Source: Dyadobacter sp. CECT 9275
Lineage (GTDB): Bacteria; Bacteroidota; Bacteroidia; Cytophagales; Spirosomataceae
Direction: 5' to 3'
NCBI RefSeq assembly: GCF_907164905.1
Contig: NZ_CAJRAF010000002.1
Coordinates: forward strand, 1,302,001-1,366,000
DNA length: 64,000 nucleotides
A program made the position numbers and the translations under genes. A model generated the notes under the pieces. The model searched no databases. It saw only the letters and a list, made by a program, of their open reading frames with translations, and had not been told where the DNA came from. Within the stretch, counting starts at the first letter, position 1; each line of letters opens with the position of its first letter. Below, in pieces: positions 27,766 through 36,718 of the stretch.

Positions 27766-30700
27766 ATGAAACCGATGTCTACTAAACCCATCTTGTTAAT
27801 GCGGTATGGACTGATCGCCTTTGGCATGATGATCAGCAGCCCTGCCACACTGCTGGCCGGAAATGAAATGAACGGAGCTCCTTCGAAAAAGAGTTTCCCG
27901 ACAGAAAATGCAAGCAAATTATCAGCAACACAACAGACTGATCCGGATCAGAAACCGGCAAAAAATTCAGCTGCCATTGACGTAAGCGGCAAGGTTACGG
28001 ACAGCAAGGGAGGGATTTTGCCCGGCGTGAATGTCATTGTAAAAAACAGCCAGAAGGGAACGTCAACAGATAGCGAGGGAGCCTTCCGGATCAGTGTTGA
28101 TTCGGAGTCGGATGTACTTGTATTTTCCTTTATCGGATACAAAACCCAGCAGGTAGTAGTTGGGAACAGAAAACAGATTTCGGTCATTCTTGAAGATGAC
28201 ACCAACGTTCTGGACGAAGTGGTCGTTACCGCGCTGGGTATATCCCGGGAAAAGAAATCACTCGGTTATGCCACCCAGAAAATCAACGGAGACATCATCA
28301 ACGAATCTCCTGCTACGAATTTCGTAAATAACCTTTCCGGAAAAGTAGCTGGTGTCAATATCAGCGGAGCAGGCGGTGTAGGGTCTTCTTCCAGGATCAC
28401 CATCCGGGGCGAATCTTCTCTTTCCCTGATGAGCAATCAGCCGTTATTTATTATTGACGGTGTGCCGGTTGGCAATGACGGCACCAACAACAGCGGCAGT
28501 GCAGATTACGGCAACAGTGCGTCGGAAATCAATCCGGCGGATATCGAATCCATCAACGTGTTGAAAGGCCCGGCAGCGGCAGCCCTATACGGCTCCCGAG
28601 CCGCACGCGGAGCCATCGTCATCGTTACTAAAAAAGGAAGTAACCGCAAAGGATTGGGCGTAAGCTTTAATTCCTATCTGTTTGTGGAAGAAGTAGGACG
28701 TCTCCCCAAGTTCCAGAACGACTTCGGCCAGGGAAACAACGGAAAATATGAAGGCTCCAACTTCGGAGCGAGCTGGTCGGCATACCCCAACGGGGATAAC
28801 GATGATTATGATGAAAGCTGGGGCCCCAGAATGAACATTGGTACCACCGAGGCCCAGTTTGACTCTCCCACCACGAACGGGTTCCGCGGCGGTGACGTCT
28901 CTATCGCTAACAGAGGAGATATTATCAGGACACCCTGGGTTTCTCAACCGAACAACATCAAAGATTTCTTCACACGCGGGAGCAAGTACTACAACAACCT
29001 TGCCTTTACAGGCGGAAACGAAAACGGCGATTACCGCCTTTCTCTTACCTCTTTAAATGAAAAGGGTGTAATACCCAACAATAACCTGAACCGCTACCAG
29101 GTAAGCCTCAACAGCAGCTACAAGCTGACGAAGAAACTTACGTCTTCTATCAATATCAATTACGTTAAACAGGGCAGCGACAACCGCCCCGATAACGGAT
29201 ACGGACGGAATACGTTCATGTATTTCTTTACCTGGATGGGTCGTAACGTAAACATCAACAGCCTGAAAAACTACTGGCAACCTGGCTTGGAAGGGGTACG
29301 CCAGTTTCAGTATAACTATGGTGAAAATCACAACAACCCGTTTTTCCTTCAGTATGAAAACACGAAAGGACAGAACAAAGACAGGGTTTATGGCAATATC
29401 GCACTGGAATATGCCTTTGATGACCACCTGAAAATCAAGTTGCGTTCGGCCGCGGATCTTTACAACGATTTCCGTCCTATGCAATGGGCTGTCAGTACGG
29501 TAGATGTTGAAAGCGGCAGCTACTCCTATACTTCTATCAAGAGCGAAGAACGCAATACCGATTTCCTTCTGACCTATTCCAACACGATTAAGCAGGGCGA
29601 TTTTGGGTATACGTTTTCATTCGGTGGTAACCGTTTTGACAACAACGGGCATAGCGAGTCATCAACAGCTCCGCAATTACTGATCCCAGGCATTTACACC
29701 ATCCAGAATACCGCCAGCCCGTTGAACGGCAGTTCAAGCAGATACAAGAAAAGAATTAACAGCCTTTACGGTGTAGCCAATTTTAATTATAAAGACCTGG
29801 TATACCTGGACATCAACGCCCGTAACGACTGGTCGAGTACCCTTCCCAAAGGCCACAATTCTTATTTTTATCCTTCTGTCGGTGTAAATACCAATCTTAA
29901 AAGCATACTGAATCTTCCTAAACTCATCAGCCAGGCCCAGCTAAGAGGTAGCTGGGCACAGGTTGGAAATGACACAGGCCCCTACTCTATTTACAATACC
30001 TATGGAAACGCCAGCCCATGGGGCAATAACTATGCACTGGTGGGCCCCGGCTCATTGCTGAACCCGAACCTGAAACCCGAGATCACGTCAACGTATGAGT
30101 TCGGAGCAGCGGTAGGCTTCCTGAACAACCGTCTGGGACTGGATGTAACCTATTACGACATCCGCTCCAAAAATCAGATCATCAGCCTGCCGCTGGTGCA
30201 GAGCTCCGGTGCAACATCCAAGCAAATCAATGCTGGAGAAATCAAAAATACCGGTGTTGAAATTATGATCAATGCAACGCCGGTCAGCACCTCAAATTTC
30301 AAGTGGAATTTAAATGTCAACTGGTCACATAATACAGGTAAGATCGTCTCCCTGACCAGCGAAGTGGACAAAATTGTACAAGCTGCCCCTGGCGAGGACG
30401 CCTCCATACAAGCCCGTGTAGGAGAGAAAATGGGTGCTATCTGGGGCCCCGGCTACCAACGCGTTGCAGACGGACCTATGAAAGGGGAAATCATTATTTT
30501 CAAAGATGCCTACCCCCGGCCCACCACGCAGGATATACATTTAGGAAATTATAACCCCGACTGGATCGCAGGATTTTACAACCAGTTCACCTACAAAAAT
30601 TTCAGTCTGAACTTCATGTTTGGCGGACAGTATGGCGGCAAGTTCATCTCCCGTTTCTACAACAAGGCGGCAGGCGCCGGCCAGTTGGAAGAAAGCGCCA

Positions 30701-31155
30701 TGGGGCGGTCAGCGCGTGCGCCGGGTACCGAGTACAGCTCCCCTTACTACATTCCGGGTGCTGCACAAATGGATGACGGCAGCTACCAACCCAACAACAC
30801 CAGCACCGACGGAACCTACAGCAAAGGCGTTTACGGAACCAACGCCCGTTATTTCATCAAAAAACCGCTGGATCACATTTCCGAAGCACAGCTGTTCAGT
30901 TCTACTTATTTTAAGCTGAGAGAATTGTCGTTCGGATATAGCCTGCCTACCAAATGGATCGGCGTGAAGTATATCAAAGCTGCAAAAATTTCAGTAACGG
31001 GCCGCAACCTGTGGCTGATCACCCCGAAAAGCAATAAGCATTTTGACCCGGAAGTTGCTACCGCAACAGCCGGAAACGGATTGATACCCGGTTTTGAAAA
31101 CATGAGTACGCCTTCGACGCGGGAAATGGGTGTGAGTCTGAACCTGAATTTTTAA
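27766..31155 (+). CDS. SusC/RagA TonB-dependent receptor (system 3)
   Basis: 1129 aa. A hydrophobic signal near residues 9-31 ends at TLLAGN, and a linker to about 70 precedes the carboxypeptidase-regulatory-like domain (about 72-145, GVNVIVKNSQKGTSTD). The DEVVVTALGISREKKSLGYA region and plug follow (FIIDGVPVGNDG, SINVLKGPAAAALYGSRAA), then the barrel. No STN domain. SusD is 18 bp downstream. No sigma/FecR pair and no enzyme gene adjoin it. The substrate is unknown. Confidence 0.95.
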   Translation: MKPMSTKPILLMRYGLIAFGMMISSPATLLAGNEMNGAPSKKSFPTENASKLSATQQTDPDQKPAKNSAAIDVSGKVTDSKGGILPGVNVIVKNSQKGTSTDSEGAFRISVDSESDVLVFSFIGYKTQQVVVGNRKQISVILEDDTNVLDEVVVTALGISREKKSLGYATQKINGDIINESPATNFVNNLSGKVAGVNISGAGGVGSSSRITIRGESSLSLMSNQPLFIIDGVPVGNDGTNNSGSADYGNSASEINPADIESINVLKGPAAAALYGSRAARGAIVIVTKKGSNRKGLGVSFNSYLFVEEVGRLPKFQNDFGQGNNGKYEGSNFGASWSAYPNGDNDDYDESWGPRMNIGTTEAQFDSPTTNGFRGGDVSIANRGDIIRTPWVSQPNNIKDFFTRGSKYYNNLAFTGGNENGDYRLSLTSLNEKGVIPNNNLNRYQVSLNSSYKLTKKLTSSININYVKQGSDNRPDNGYGRNTFMYFFTWMGRNVNINSLKNYWQPGLEGVRQFQYNYGENHNNPFFLQYENTKGQNKDRVYGNIALEYAFDDHLKIKLRSAADLYNDFRPMQWAVSTVDVESGSYSYTSIKSEERNTDFLLTYSNTIKQGDFGYTFSFGGNRFDNNGHSESSTAPQLLIPGIYTIQNTASPLNGSSSRYKKRINSLYGVANFNYKDLVYLDINARNDWSSTLPKGHNSYFYPSVGVNTNLKSILNLPKLISQAQLRGSWAQVGNDTGPYSIYNTYGNASPWGNNYALVGPGSLLNPNLKPEITSTYEFGAAVGFLNNRLGLDVTYYDIRSKNQIISLPLVQSSGATSKQINAGEIKNTGVEIMINATPVSTSNFKWNLNVNWSHNTGKIVSLTSEVDKIVQAAPGEDASIQARVGEKMGAIWGPGYQRVADGPMKGEIIIFKDAYPRPTTQDIHLGNYNPDWIAGFYNQFTYKNFSLNFMFGGQYGGKFISRFYNKAAGAGQLEESAMGRSARAPGTEYSSPYYIPGAAQMDDGSYQPNNTSTDGTYSKGVYGTNARYFIKKPLDHISEAQLFSSTYFKLRELSFGYSLPTKWIGVKYIKAAKISVTGRNLWLITPKSNKHFDPEVATATAGNGLIPGFENMSTPSTREMGVSLNLNF

Positions 31156-31173
31156 CAGCAAAACTTTACAATC

Positions 31174-32715
31174 ATGAAAAAGTTAAGTTATATACTAATC
31201 TTTGTCCTGCTGACTGTGGCGAGCTGCACAAAGGATTTTGAAGAGATCAATACCAATCCCAATTCTCCCGATAAAGTTTCAAATGCCGGATTGCTGTTGC
31301 CCAATCTGATCCGGGGAGCGGTAAACAACCACCTCGATAATTCCTATACCAGAGGAAGTATTGCTGCCAACCTGCTGGCCTCCGACTATGCCAGTAATTT
31401 CAGCAACTGGGCGCGTTCAGATGCAGGCAGTTATTTTTTCTGGAATTACTATGACTACATCCGCGACCTGAACGAAGTCATCAGTATTGCGGAAACCCAG
31501 GGCCAGAAGAATTACAAGGGAATTGCCCTGGTACTCCGTTCATGGATGTTCCAATGCCTGACGGACCTTTACGGCCCCATTCCGTTCCGTGAAGCGGCCA
31601 ATGCAAAACTGTCGGGTATCAGTGCCCCCAAGTTTGAACAACAGGATGCCGTTTACGCCGGGTTACTTGCTGACCTGGAAGAAGCAAACAGCCTGCTCGG
31701 CAGCAGCAATGAGCCTGTGACGGGCGACATCCTGTACAGCGGAAATGTTGACAACTGGAAAAAATTCGCGAATAGCCTCCGGCTACGGCTTTTGCTCCGA
31801 CAGTCCAAACGGGTTGATCCCACCACTGCAATGAAAGCCATCGTTGAAAACCCGACCAAATACCCTTTGTTCTCTTCCAACGCAGACCAGGCAGCCTTAC
31901 AATATCTGGTCGACAGACCTTCAAACGAATCCCCTTTTTACCGGTCAGGAAATGGAGGAACAGGAACCAAGGTCAGCAAACAACTGATTGATTACCTGAA
32001 ATCCCTTAATGACACCCGCTTGTATGCCTACGCGCTGCCCACTCCGGCCAGCAGCGCCACCGATGCCAACGGCGTCCGTCCCGACCCTAAGAATTTCGTT
32101 TACGCCGGCGACCTCAACGGAATCGGTAACTTCCCCGACAACAATGCAACATCTCCGTCGGGCATGCTTTGGATGTCTATCCAGTATGCTCCAGACCTGG
32201 CTTCCGCCACTGCAGGACAGGGCATTATCATCAGTTATTCCGAGGTGCAGTTCATCCTGGCCGAGGCCGCCGAAAAGGGCTACATTTCCGGTGGCTCTGC
32301 CGCAGCCGAAACCTATTACACAAACGGAATTAAGGATCAGTTCAAGTATTACAGCAGCCGTATTCCGGCCAACTACGCAACTTCCTACCTGAAACTGACG
32401 CCAGCCAGTATCGTTGCTCCCGACAGCTACTTTACCCAAAACGGCGTTGCCTATACCGGCACTCAGGCACAAAAACTCGAAAAAATCGCGCTGCAGAAAT
32501 GGATCTCACTGTATCTGGTTGGTTTTGAAGCCTGGTCGGAATGGCGACGTACCGGATTCCCGGTGATTCCGGTTGGCCCCATTGGCCCAGGATACGTCCC
32601 CAGAAGAATCCTTTACCCTGCCGATGAACTCCGGATCAATGCCGCACATTACAACGAAGCAGTAGGATGGCTGGGAGCCGATGATTTAAAGTCGCACATC
32701 TGGTGGGACAAATAA
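31174..32715 (+). CDS. SusD/RagB-family nutrient-binding lipoprotein (system 3)
   Basis: 513 aa with lipobox ASC at Cys18. It fits SusD-like_2: FEEINTNPNSPDKVSNAGLL at the N-terminus, GNVDNWKKFANSLRLRLL mid-protein, QKWISLYLVGFEAWSEWRR and YPADELRINAAHYNEAV at the end. It follows SusC by 18 bp and precedes a long perfect hairpin. It should bind the ligand on the outer face and pass it to SusC. Ligand unknown. Confidence 0.94.
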   Translation: MKKLSYILIFVLLTVASCTKDFEEINTNPNSPDKVSNAGLLLPNLIRGAVNNHLDNSYTRGSIAANLLASDYASNFSNWARSDAGSYFFWNYYDYIRDLNEVISIAETQGQKNYKGIALVLRSWMFQCLTDLYGPIPFREAANAKLSGISAPKFEQQDAVYAGLLADLEEANSLLGSSNEPVTGDILYSGNVDNWKKFANSLRLRLLLRQSKRVDPTTAMKAIVENPTKYPLFSSNADQAALQYLVDRPSNESPFYRSGNGGTGTKVSKQLIDYLKSLNDTRLYAYALPTPASSATDANGVRPDPKNFVYAGDLNGIGNFPDNNATSPSGMLWMSIQYAPDLASATAGQGIIISYSEVQFILAEAAEKGYISGGSAAAETYYTNGIKDQFKYYSSRIPANYATSYLKLTPASIVAPDSYFTQNGVAYTGTQAQKLEKIALQKWISLYLVGFEAWSEWRRTGFPVIPVGPIGPGYVPRRILYPADELRINAAHYNEAVGWLGADDLKSHIWWDK

Positions 32716-32743
32716 TGAGATAAGGAAATCGACTTAAAGCAAC

Positions 32744-32785
32744 AAAGGGTTAAAAGGTTCTCACGGAGCAACCTTTTAACCCTTT
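32744..32785. terminator. Perfect 16-bp hairpin after system 3 susD
   Basis: AAAGGGTTAAAAGGTT and AACCTTTTAACCCTTT enclose a 10-nt loop. It lies between susD3 (+) and the convergent minus-strand lipoprotein gene at 32929. It is closely related in sequence to the hairpin at 43651-43693. Confidence 0.8.
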
Positions 32786-32928
32786 CACTTTTCCTGACTT
32801 TTAAACCTTTACACCTCGAGAGTACCCGTATTTACAAAAATAACCAATCCCCGTTACCGGGAACGCCGCTGTTCCGGGTCATGTCCTTACCGGTGAGAAG
32901 ACTTGGAATAACTTTGTCGACCCCAAAA

Positions 32929-33414
32929 TTATGGCTTATACTTTTGAGCCTTTACGTTGAGCAGTTTTTCCAGCTTTTTAATTATTTCTTCATGGAAGCG
33001 GTTATCTATTCTTTTCTGTTCTGGCTCACGAAAACGGAAATCATCAACGGTACTCCATGAACTGCCATTATTTACGGCTCTAACAGAGATAACCAGTACG
33101 TCCTGGCTATCCATACTTCCTTCATAATAAGATACAAAATACATTTCTTCTGGTTGGTCTTCAAAATAGAAGATTTTCCCATTTAAAAATCCATACCCCC
33201 CCTGTTTCCAGTCATCAAGATGTACCCATTTCTCGGGAATCCGGCAATTAGGATTTTGAGTGTAAAGGTTTTCTATTCCTTTTTCCATCTGCATTTCGGA
33301 AATAGCGAAACTCCATTTCTGAAATGCACCCAGGGTACCAGCAATTTTATCAAGATTGCAACTTTTACTGTTACAACCCACTATCAAAATCATCAGAATC
33401 CAAATCTTCTTCAT
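32929..33414 (-). CDS. Small lipoprotein, candidate immunity protein of RHS tip A
   Basis: 161 aa; the signal ILMILIVGC has a lipobox Cys near residue 14. The rest (WVHLDDWKQGGYGFLNGKIF, EMYFVSYYEGSMDSQDVLVI) matches no family I recognise. It starts 3 bp after the phospholipase-like RHS tip ends, with normal coupling and the same strand. This arrangement is typical for the immunity gene of an RHS toxin. If so, it should sit in the periplasm or membrane and protect against the tip. That role is inferred from position alone. Confidence 0.75.
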   Translation of the reverse strand: MKKIWILMILIVGCNSKSCNLDKIAGTLGAFQKWSFAISEMQMEKGIENLYTQNPNCRIPEKWVHLDDWKQGGYGFLNGKIFYFEDQPEEMYFVSYYEGSMDSQDVLVISVRAVNNGSSWSTVDDFRFREPEQKRIDNRFHEEIIKKLEKLLNVKAQKYKP

Positions 33415-33417
33415 TGT

Positions 33418-34501
33418 TTAAGGTTTTATGGCTGACGCTCCCGGACCTGCTAATTTGACAGCTTCAACTAGTCCGTAAAATACTGTTTTAGGGGCAGCAA
33501 AGATCCCAAGTCCGACGGCGAATCCTGCCGCTTTAATTCGGGATATTGGATCCAATGCCGAGTTAGCCGCATTCATATTTTGCGTTAGGACAAAGCGCCA
33601 ATCTGCTCCAATTACCTCTTTAGAAGTAAAAAGGCCCTCCGCGCCATGAACTCCCTTACTATCGTAATATTTATCGTGGGTGTATCCCGCAAGTTCAACC
33701 GGATTACGAGGCAAATAAGAATAATCGTCTTTTCCACTGTATTTTTTGGGATTATTCGGGCCATTGTAAGTGGTCCAAAGATAGTTGTGTCCAATACTCC
33801 TTGGATTCAATGCATTAGGTGTCAACCCTCCTTGCACATCATACCAGGCATTTTTAACGGATTCTTTGTCTGGGTACCATTCAATACCCAGACGCCCCCG
33901 ATATCTCTTCTCCCGTACTTCCGAAACCAACTTTCCGCCGTTACTCATAGTACCACCAGCTTCTTTCATCTCACCTTCTGCAAAACCAACCATTTGTTCA
34001 GAAGATGGGTTGTTTCCAAAGACCAGCCTTTCAAAATTCAAATAACTCATGAACCTTTTAATATCTCCTTGATCTGTTGTGGTATATCTATTTGCAGTTT
34101 CCTCCCAGAGCCCAAACGGGTCAATATATTTAGCGGGATTATTTAGTACATACTGATAAGGAGACTGAGTATAGTCACCACTACTGACGGGATCCACCAC
34201 CATCCACTCCCGATCGTCGGATCATACTGCCTTGCTCTGTAATCCAGCAACCCCGTTTCCGGCTGTTTTTCCTTTCCGTTATAAAGCGGAACGCCGCCCG
34301 GATACTTATTTGTACCAGCAGCCCTAGGAATCGCAAGACCAAAAGGCATATATTCCGTTTCCTGTACCATGGTACCGGATTCGTTCATCACCACTGGAAC
34401 GCCAGCCCGGTCGCGTATTGCCGAGGTGATCTCTCAGGTAATACTCAAAACTGTAATCATTGCCATTATTAGTGATGTTGATCTGCCCTTCTTCGGTGGC
34501 G
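33418..34501 (-). pseudogene. RHS core remnant A with a phospholipase A2-like C-terminal tip
   Basis: Fragment of an RHS-repeat protein: core end plus C-terminal domain, without its N-terminus. Two frame changes break it. The first lies after DHLGNTR (near 34410). The second is an apparent 1-base loss after YDPTIG (near 34200), where the frame should continue WMVVDPVSSGDYTQ. The variable tip (261-aa frame, 33418-34203) carries NYLWTTYNGPNN, NPVELAGYTHDKYYD (H176, D177, D181) and ADWRF (D201). These match the calcium loop, catalytic HDxxYD and ADxRF pattern of phospholipase A2/Parvo_coat_N-type domains. The core half is repeated at 37482-37776. A lipoprotein gene follows 3 bp downstream. The phospholipase reading is motif-based. 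Confidence 0.7.
34207..34501. repeat. 295-bp RHS-core repeat, copy A
   Basis: Pairs without gaps with 37482-37776 (constant offset 3275). Differences are clustered where the core encodes PFGL and the TMVQETEY stretch. Homology stops abruptly at 34501. The repeat encodes the end of the RHS core just before the variable tip. Confidence 0.9.
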
Positions 34502-34957
34502 GAGGGATGTAGGCTCAGCTAAACTGTCCGCGTCAAGAGCTGAGTGATATAACCGTACCTGGCGAAAGGAACCGCTATTTGTCTATACCAACATGGTTCT
34601 TCCTTCGCTTGATCAAACAAGAGCAAAAAATTAAGGCAAAATAATGCTTTTTCCCATAGGACTCCGCACTCCCCACTATTTTGTCAGGCAGCCGCACAGA
34701 TTGACTCAACAGCGGAGTGTAAAAACTTATAAAAAGCCCATCAACTGGACACGCTTCAAGAGCTTTTGATTTAAAACCTCATTCTGAATGACTCTAGCAA
34801 AATGCCATTTCTGGACAACCAAAGACTCTCTTAGCCCGATTAGTCAGTGAGTCGACACTTGGATAAACCCGAAGTTGGGAAACCGTTGAATAATAGATTT
34901 CTCATACATAAATCGAACTACCTAGGGATTATTTTTTCTGATATTATGGAAAGATGA
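34502..34957. other. Non-coding gap behind RHS remnant A
   Basis: 456 bp with no intact frame or recognised element. A 20-bp segment (34851-34870) matches 36220-36239 at 18 of 20 positions. The rest is AT-rich debris, consistent with decayed mobile or RHS sequence, but I cannot name a source. Confidence 0.5.
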
Positions 34958-35212
34958 CTAAAAAAAAAACAAACACAATAGAATAAATATCACTATATTT
35001 TGATTTTTTACCTCAAGCCATTTTATTCTCTTTCTACTATAAATAATCAAAAAAACTTGAAGAAATAGAGCGGGCAAATACTGTAAAAATGAATAGGTGT
35101 AGTTATTGCCAATTCCCCAAGCAATGAATATCAACAAGATTGTTGCATATCTTAATAAAATGAATACAAATACATTTATAATGTAGTAAATTATTACACG
35201 AAAATTTTCCAT
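34958..35212 (-). CDS. Small hydrophobic membrane protein, possible immunity protein
   Basis: 84 aa, low GC, with two or three hydrophobic helices (INVFVFILLRYATILLIFIA, FLQYLPALFLQVFLIIY, IVIFILLCLFFF). It begins 72 bp after RHS remnant C on the same strand, as candidate immunity genes follow remnants A and B. Its real existence is uncertain because it is short and no family is recognised. Confidence 0.4.
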   Translation of the reverse strand: MENFRVIIYYIINVFVFILLRYATILLIFIAWGIGNNYTYSFLQYLPALFLQVFLIIYSRKRIKWLEVKNQNIVIFILLCLFFF

Positions 35213-35284
35213 ATTAGTTTACCTTTACATCTATTCCATACTAACTTTTCATTTTCTTAACAAAATCATTTACAATATTATTAT

Positions 35285-35380
35285 GTTATTCTGCATGCGC
35301 AGTTTGCTGCCAGTCGCGTCGTAGTGGTAGCTCCGAGTTTTGCTATAGACTGATATTTTTCGAAGGATATTCAGTATCTC
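35285..35380 (-). pseudogene. RHS core remnant C
   Basis: On the minus strand, 35380 to 35285 reads EILNILRKISVYSKTRSYHY followed by DATGSKLRMQNN. This aligns with the RHS core at remnant B (YNILNLPREVAIG, then YHYDGAGSKLRMSN). It is about 32 codons long with no start or tip left. It shows that a third RHS copy once stood here, in the same orientation as remnants A and B. Confidence 0.7.
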
Positions 35381-35520
35381 AGCCCCCCCTGCCCGTTATT
35401 TAAAACACATTACTACCGCCAATTTCTCGTTTGTGAGCACACAAACGATGGCGGAAAAGTAGTTACCCATTGTTATATTCGAGGATCCCATCATATTTAA
35501 GTTTTCCGTTCAGTTGTGTC

Positions 35521-36162
35521 CTACTTTAAATCCTTCGGGAAAGGGTGGTCCCGCATATTGATTATTGGTCTTTTCATAAAGTTACCGTCAAAAAACACTG
35601 AGTCTGATCTGATCAATTTGATTATTTCCTTCCCAACACTATTCTCTGAGAATCGCCTAACCAAGCTGCCCGGCATTTCTCCTGTTGACATCATGACAAT
35701 TCCAATTTGCGGAACATAGTAGGTTATTGATCCACCATGCGATTTACCGAAGAAATCATTGTCTACGGATTCATTAAACCTGTAGACCATGACATTTGAA
35801 TCTTTGACAGAATATTTTTTAAGGCCGCTCAAGGATGTATTAGTTACGCTGTCATATGGAAATATCATATTAGTATGAAACAACGTATCGTCAAATGAAA
35901 AGCTAAGTATATAATTTTTATTATCTACGGATTCAAAAACACCTTTTTTTGATTCATAAATAAATATGGATTGTCGATATCTACTCGAAACAAGTTGAAC
36001 TGAATCATTTATGGTTTTATGCAAGAAGTAAACTGAATCTGCGGATCGTACCGAGTTGTCTTCATCTATATAATCAAAAATCACTTTATTATCCTTTTCT
36101 ATATTCTTGCAAGAAAGTAAAGCTAGTACGACTAAGGATAAATATTTCAGTAAATTTGTCAT
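35521..36162 (-). CDS. Lipoprotein of unknown function
   Basis: 213 aa; the signal LSLVVLALLSC has a lipobox Cys near residue 18. The mature part is acidic and serine-rich (VIFDYIDEDNSVRSADSVYF, KKYSVKDSNVMVYRFNESV). No family recognised. It is AT-rich and lies in the RHS island, downstream of the membrane ORF at 36318. It could be a second immunity-type protein or unrelated cargo. Confidence 0.65.
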   Translation of the reverse strand: MTNLLKYLSLVVLALLSCKNIEKDNKVIFDYIDEDNSVRSADSVYFLHKTINDSVQLVSSRYRQSIFIYESKKGVFESVDNKNYILSFSFDDTLFHTNMIFPYDSVTNTSLSGLKKYSVKDSNVMVYRFNESVDNDFFGKSHGGSITYYVPQIGIVMMSTGEMPGSLVRRFSENSVGKEIIKLIRSDSVFFDGNFMKRPIINMRDHPFPKDLK

Positions 36163-36317
36163 ATACCTACTGGGGATTTTCTACCCCTTTTTAGCCTGTT
36201 TAGGTACTTTCATGGTATAGTCGACGCTTAGATAAACCCAATATTGACGCAAAGTAACTCTTGATATTATTGAATGACTGATGTTTACGCGTCCAGTTGT
36301 AGGCTAATTGAAAATCC

Positions 36318-36713
36318 TTATCTATAGCTGTCATTCCAGACCGCCAAAAACTGATAAACATAAATCATAATATATATCAACTTATATCTAACGAAGTCAA
36401 AAACTGGTTTAAATCTTTCATATAGTTTTTGATTTAGACTTTCTTTTCTAGAGTCGATATATGAATCCTGAAATTTACTCTCAAAATATAAAATAATTAT
36501 ACCAATGCTAAACATTAGAAGCCCAAAGAAATCGTTCCATTTCATTAAACCACTTATCTCTATCCACCCTGCATGCAAAAAGACAATCAAGATAATAGTA
36601 CTTAACGCTACTACTAAAATATTTTTGGGAATTCGATCATTTCTTACCAAATACAAATAAATTGAGAAATCGAGAATTCCAAAGAATAAACAGTATAAAA
36701 TATTCAATATCAT
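36318..36713 (-). CDS. Membrane protein, candidate immunity protein of RHS tip B
   Basis: 131 aa with about four hydrophobic segments (NILYCLFFGILDFSIYLYLV, ILVVALSTIILIVFLHAGW, FFGLLMFSIGIIILYF and a C-terminal YIMIYVYQFLAVW). It starts 5 bp after the stop of RHS remnant B and is AT-rich. Position suggests it is the cognate immunity protein, inserted in the inner membrane. No homology supports this directly. Confidence 0.65.
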   Translation of the reverse strand: MILNILYCLFFGILDFSIYLYLVRNDRIPKNILVVALSTIILIVFLHAGWIEISGLMKWNDFFGLLMFSIGIIILYFESKFQDSYIDSRKESLNQKLYERFKPVFDFVRYKLIYIMIYVYQFLAVWNDSYR

Positions 36714-36718
36714 GACTA

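Noticed and set aside
27766..32715. Classification of any of the seven SusC/SusD pairs by substrate
   Set aside because: SusC and SusD sequences alone do not reveal substrates, and no glycoside hydrolase with a known target is adjacent.
32899..32922. Apparent third copy of the 20-mer found at 34851 and 36220
   Set aside because: Only fragments (ACTTGGAATAAC and GTCGAC) in a different order; likely chance.
33646..34146. Plus-strand frames of 166 and 86 codons opposite the RHS remnant A
   Set aside because: They are antisense shadows of the RHS tip and have no family features.
34502..34957. Possible insertion-sequence remnant
   Set aside because: No transposase motif, terminal inverted repeats or target duplication could be found; left as unassigned debris.
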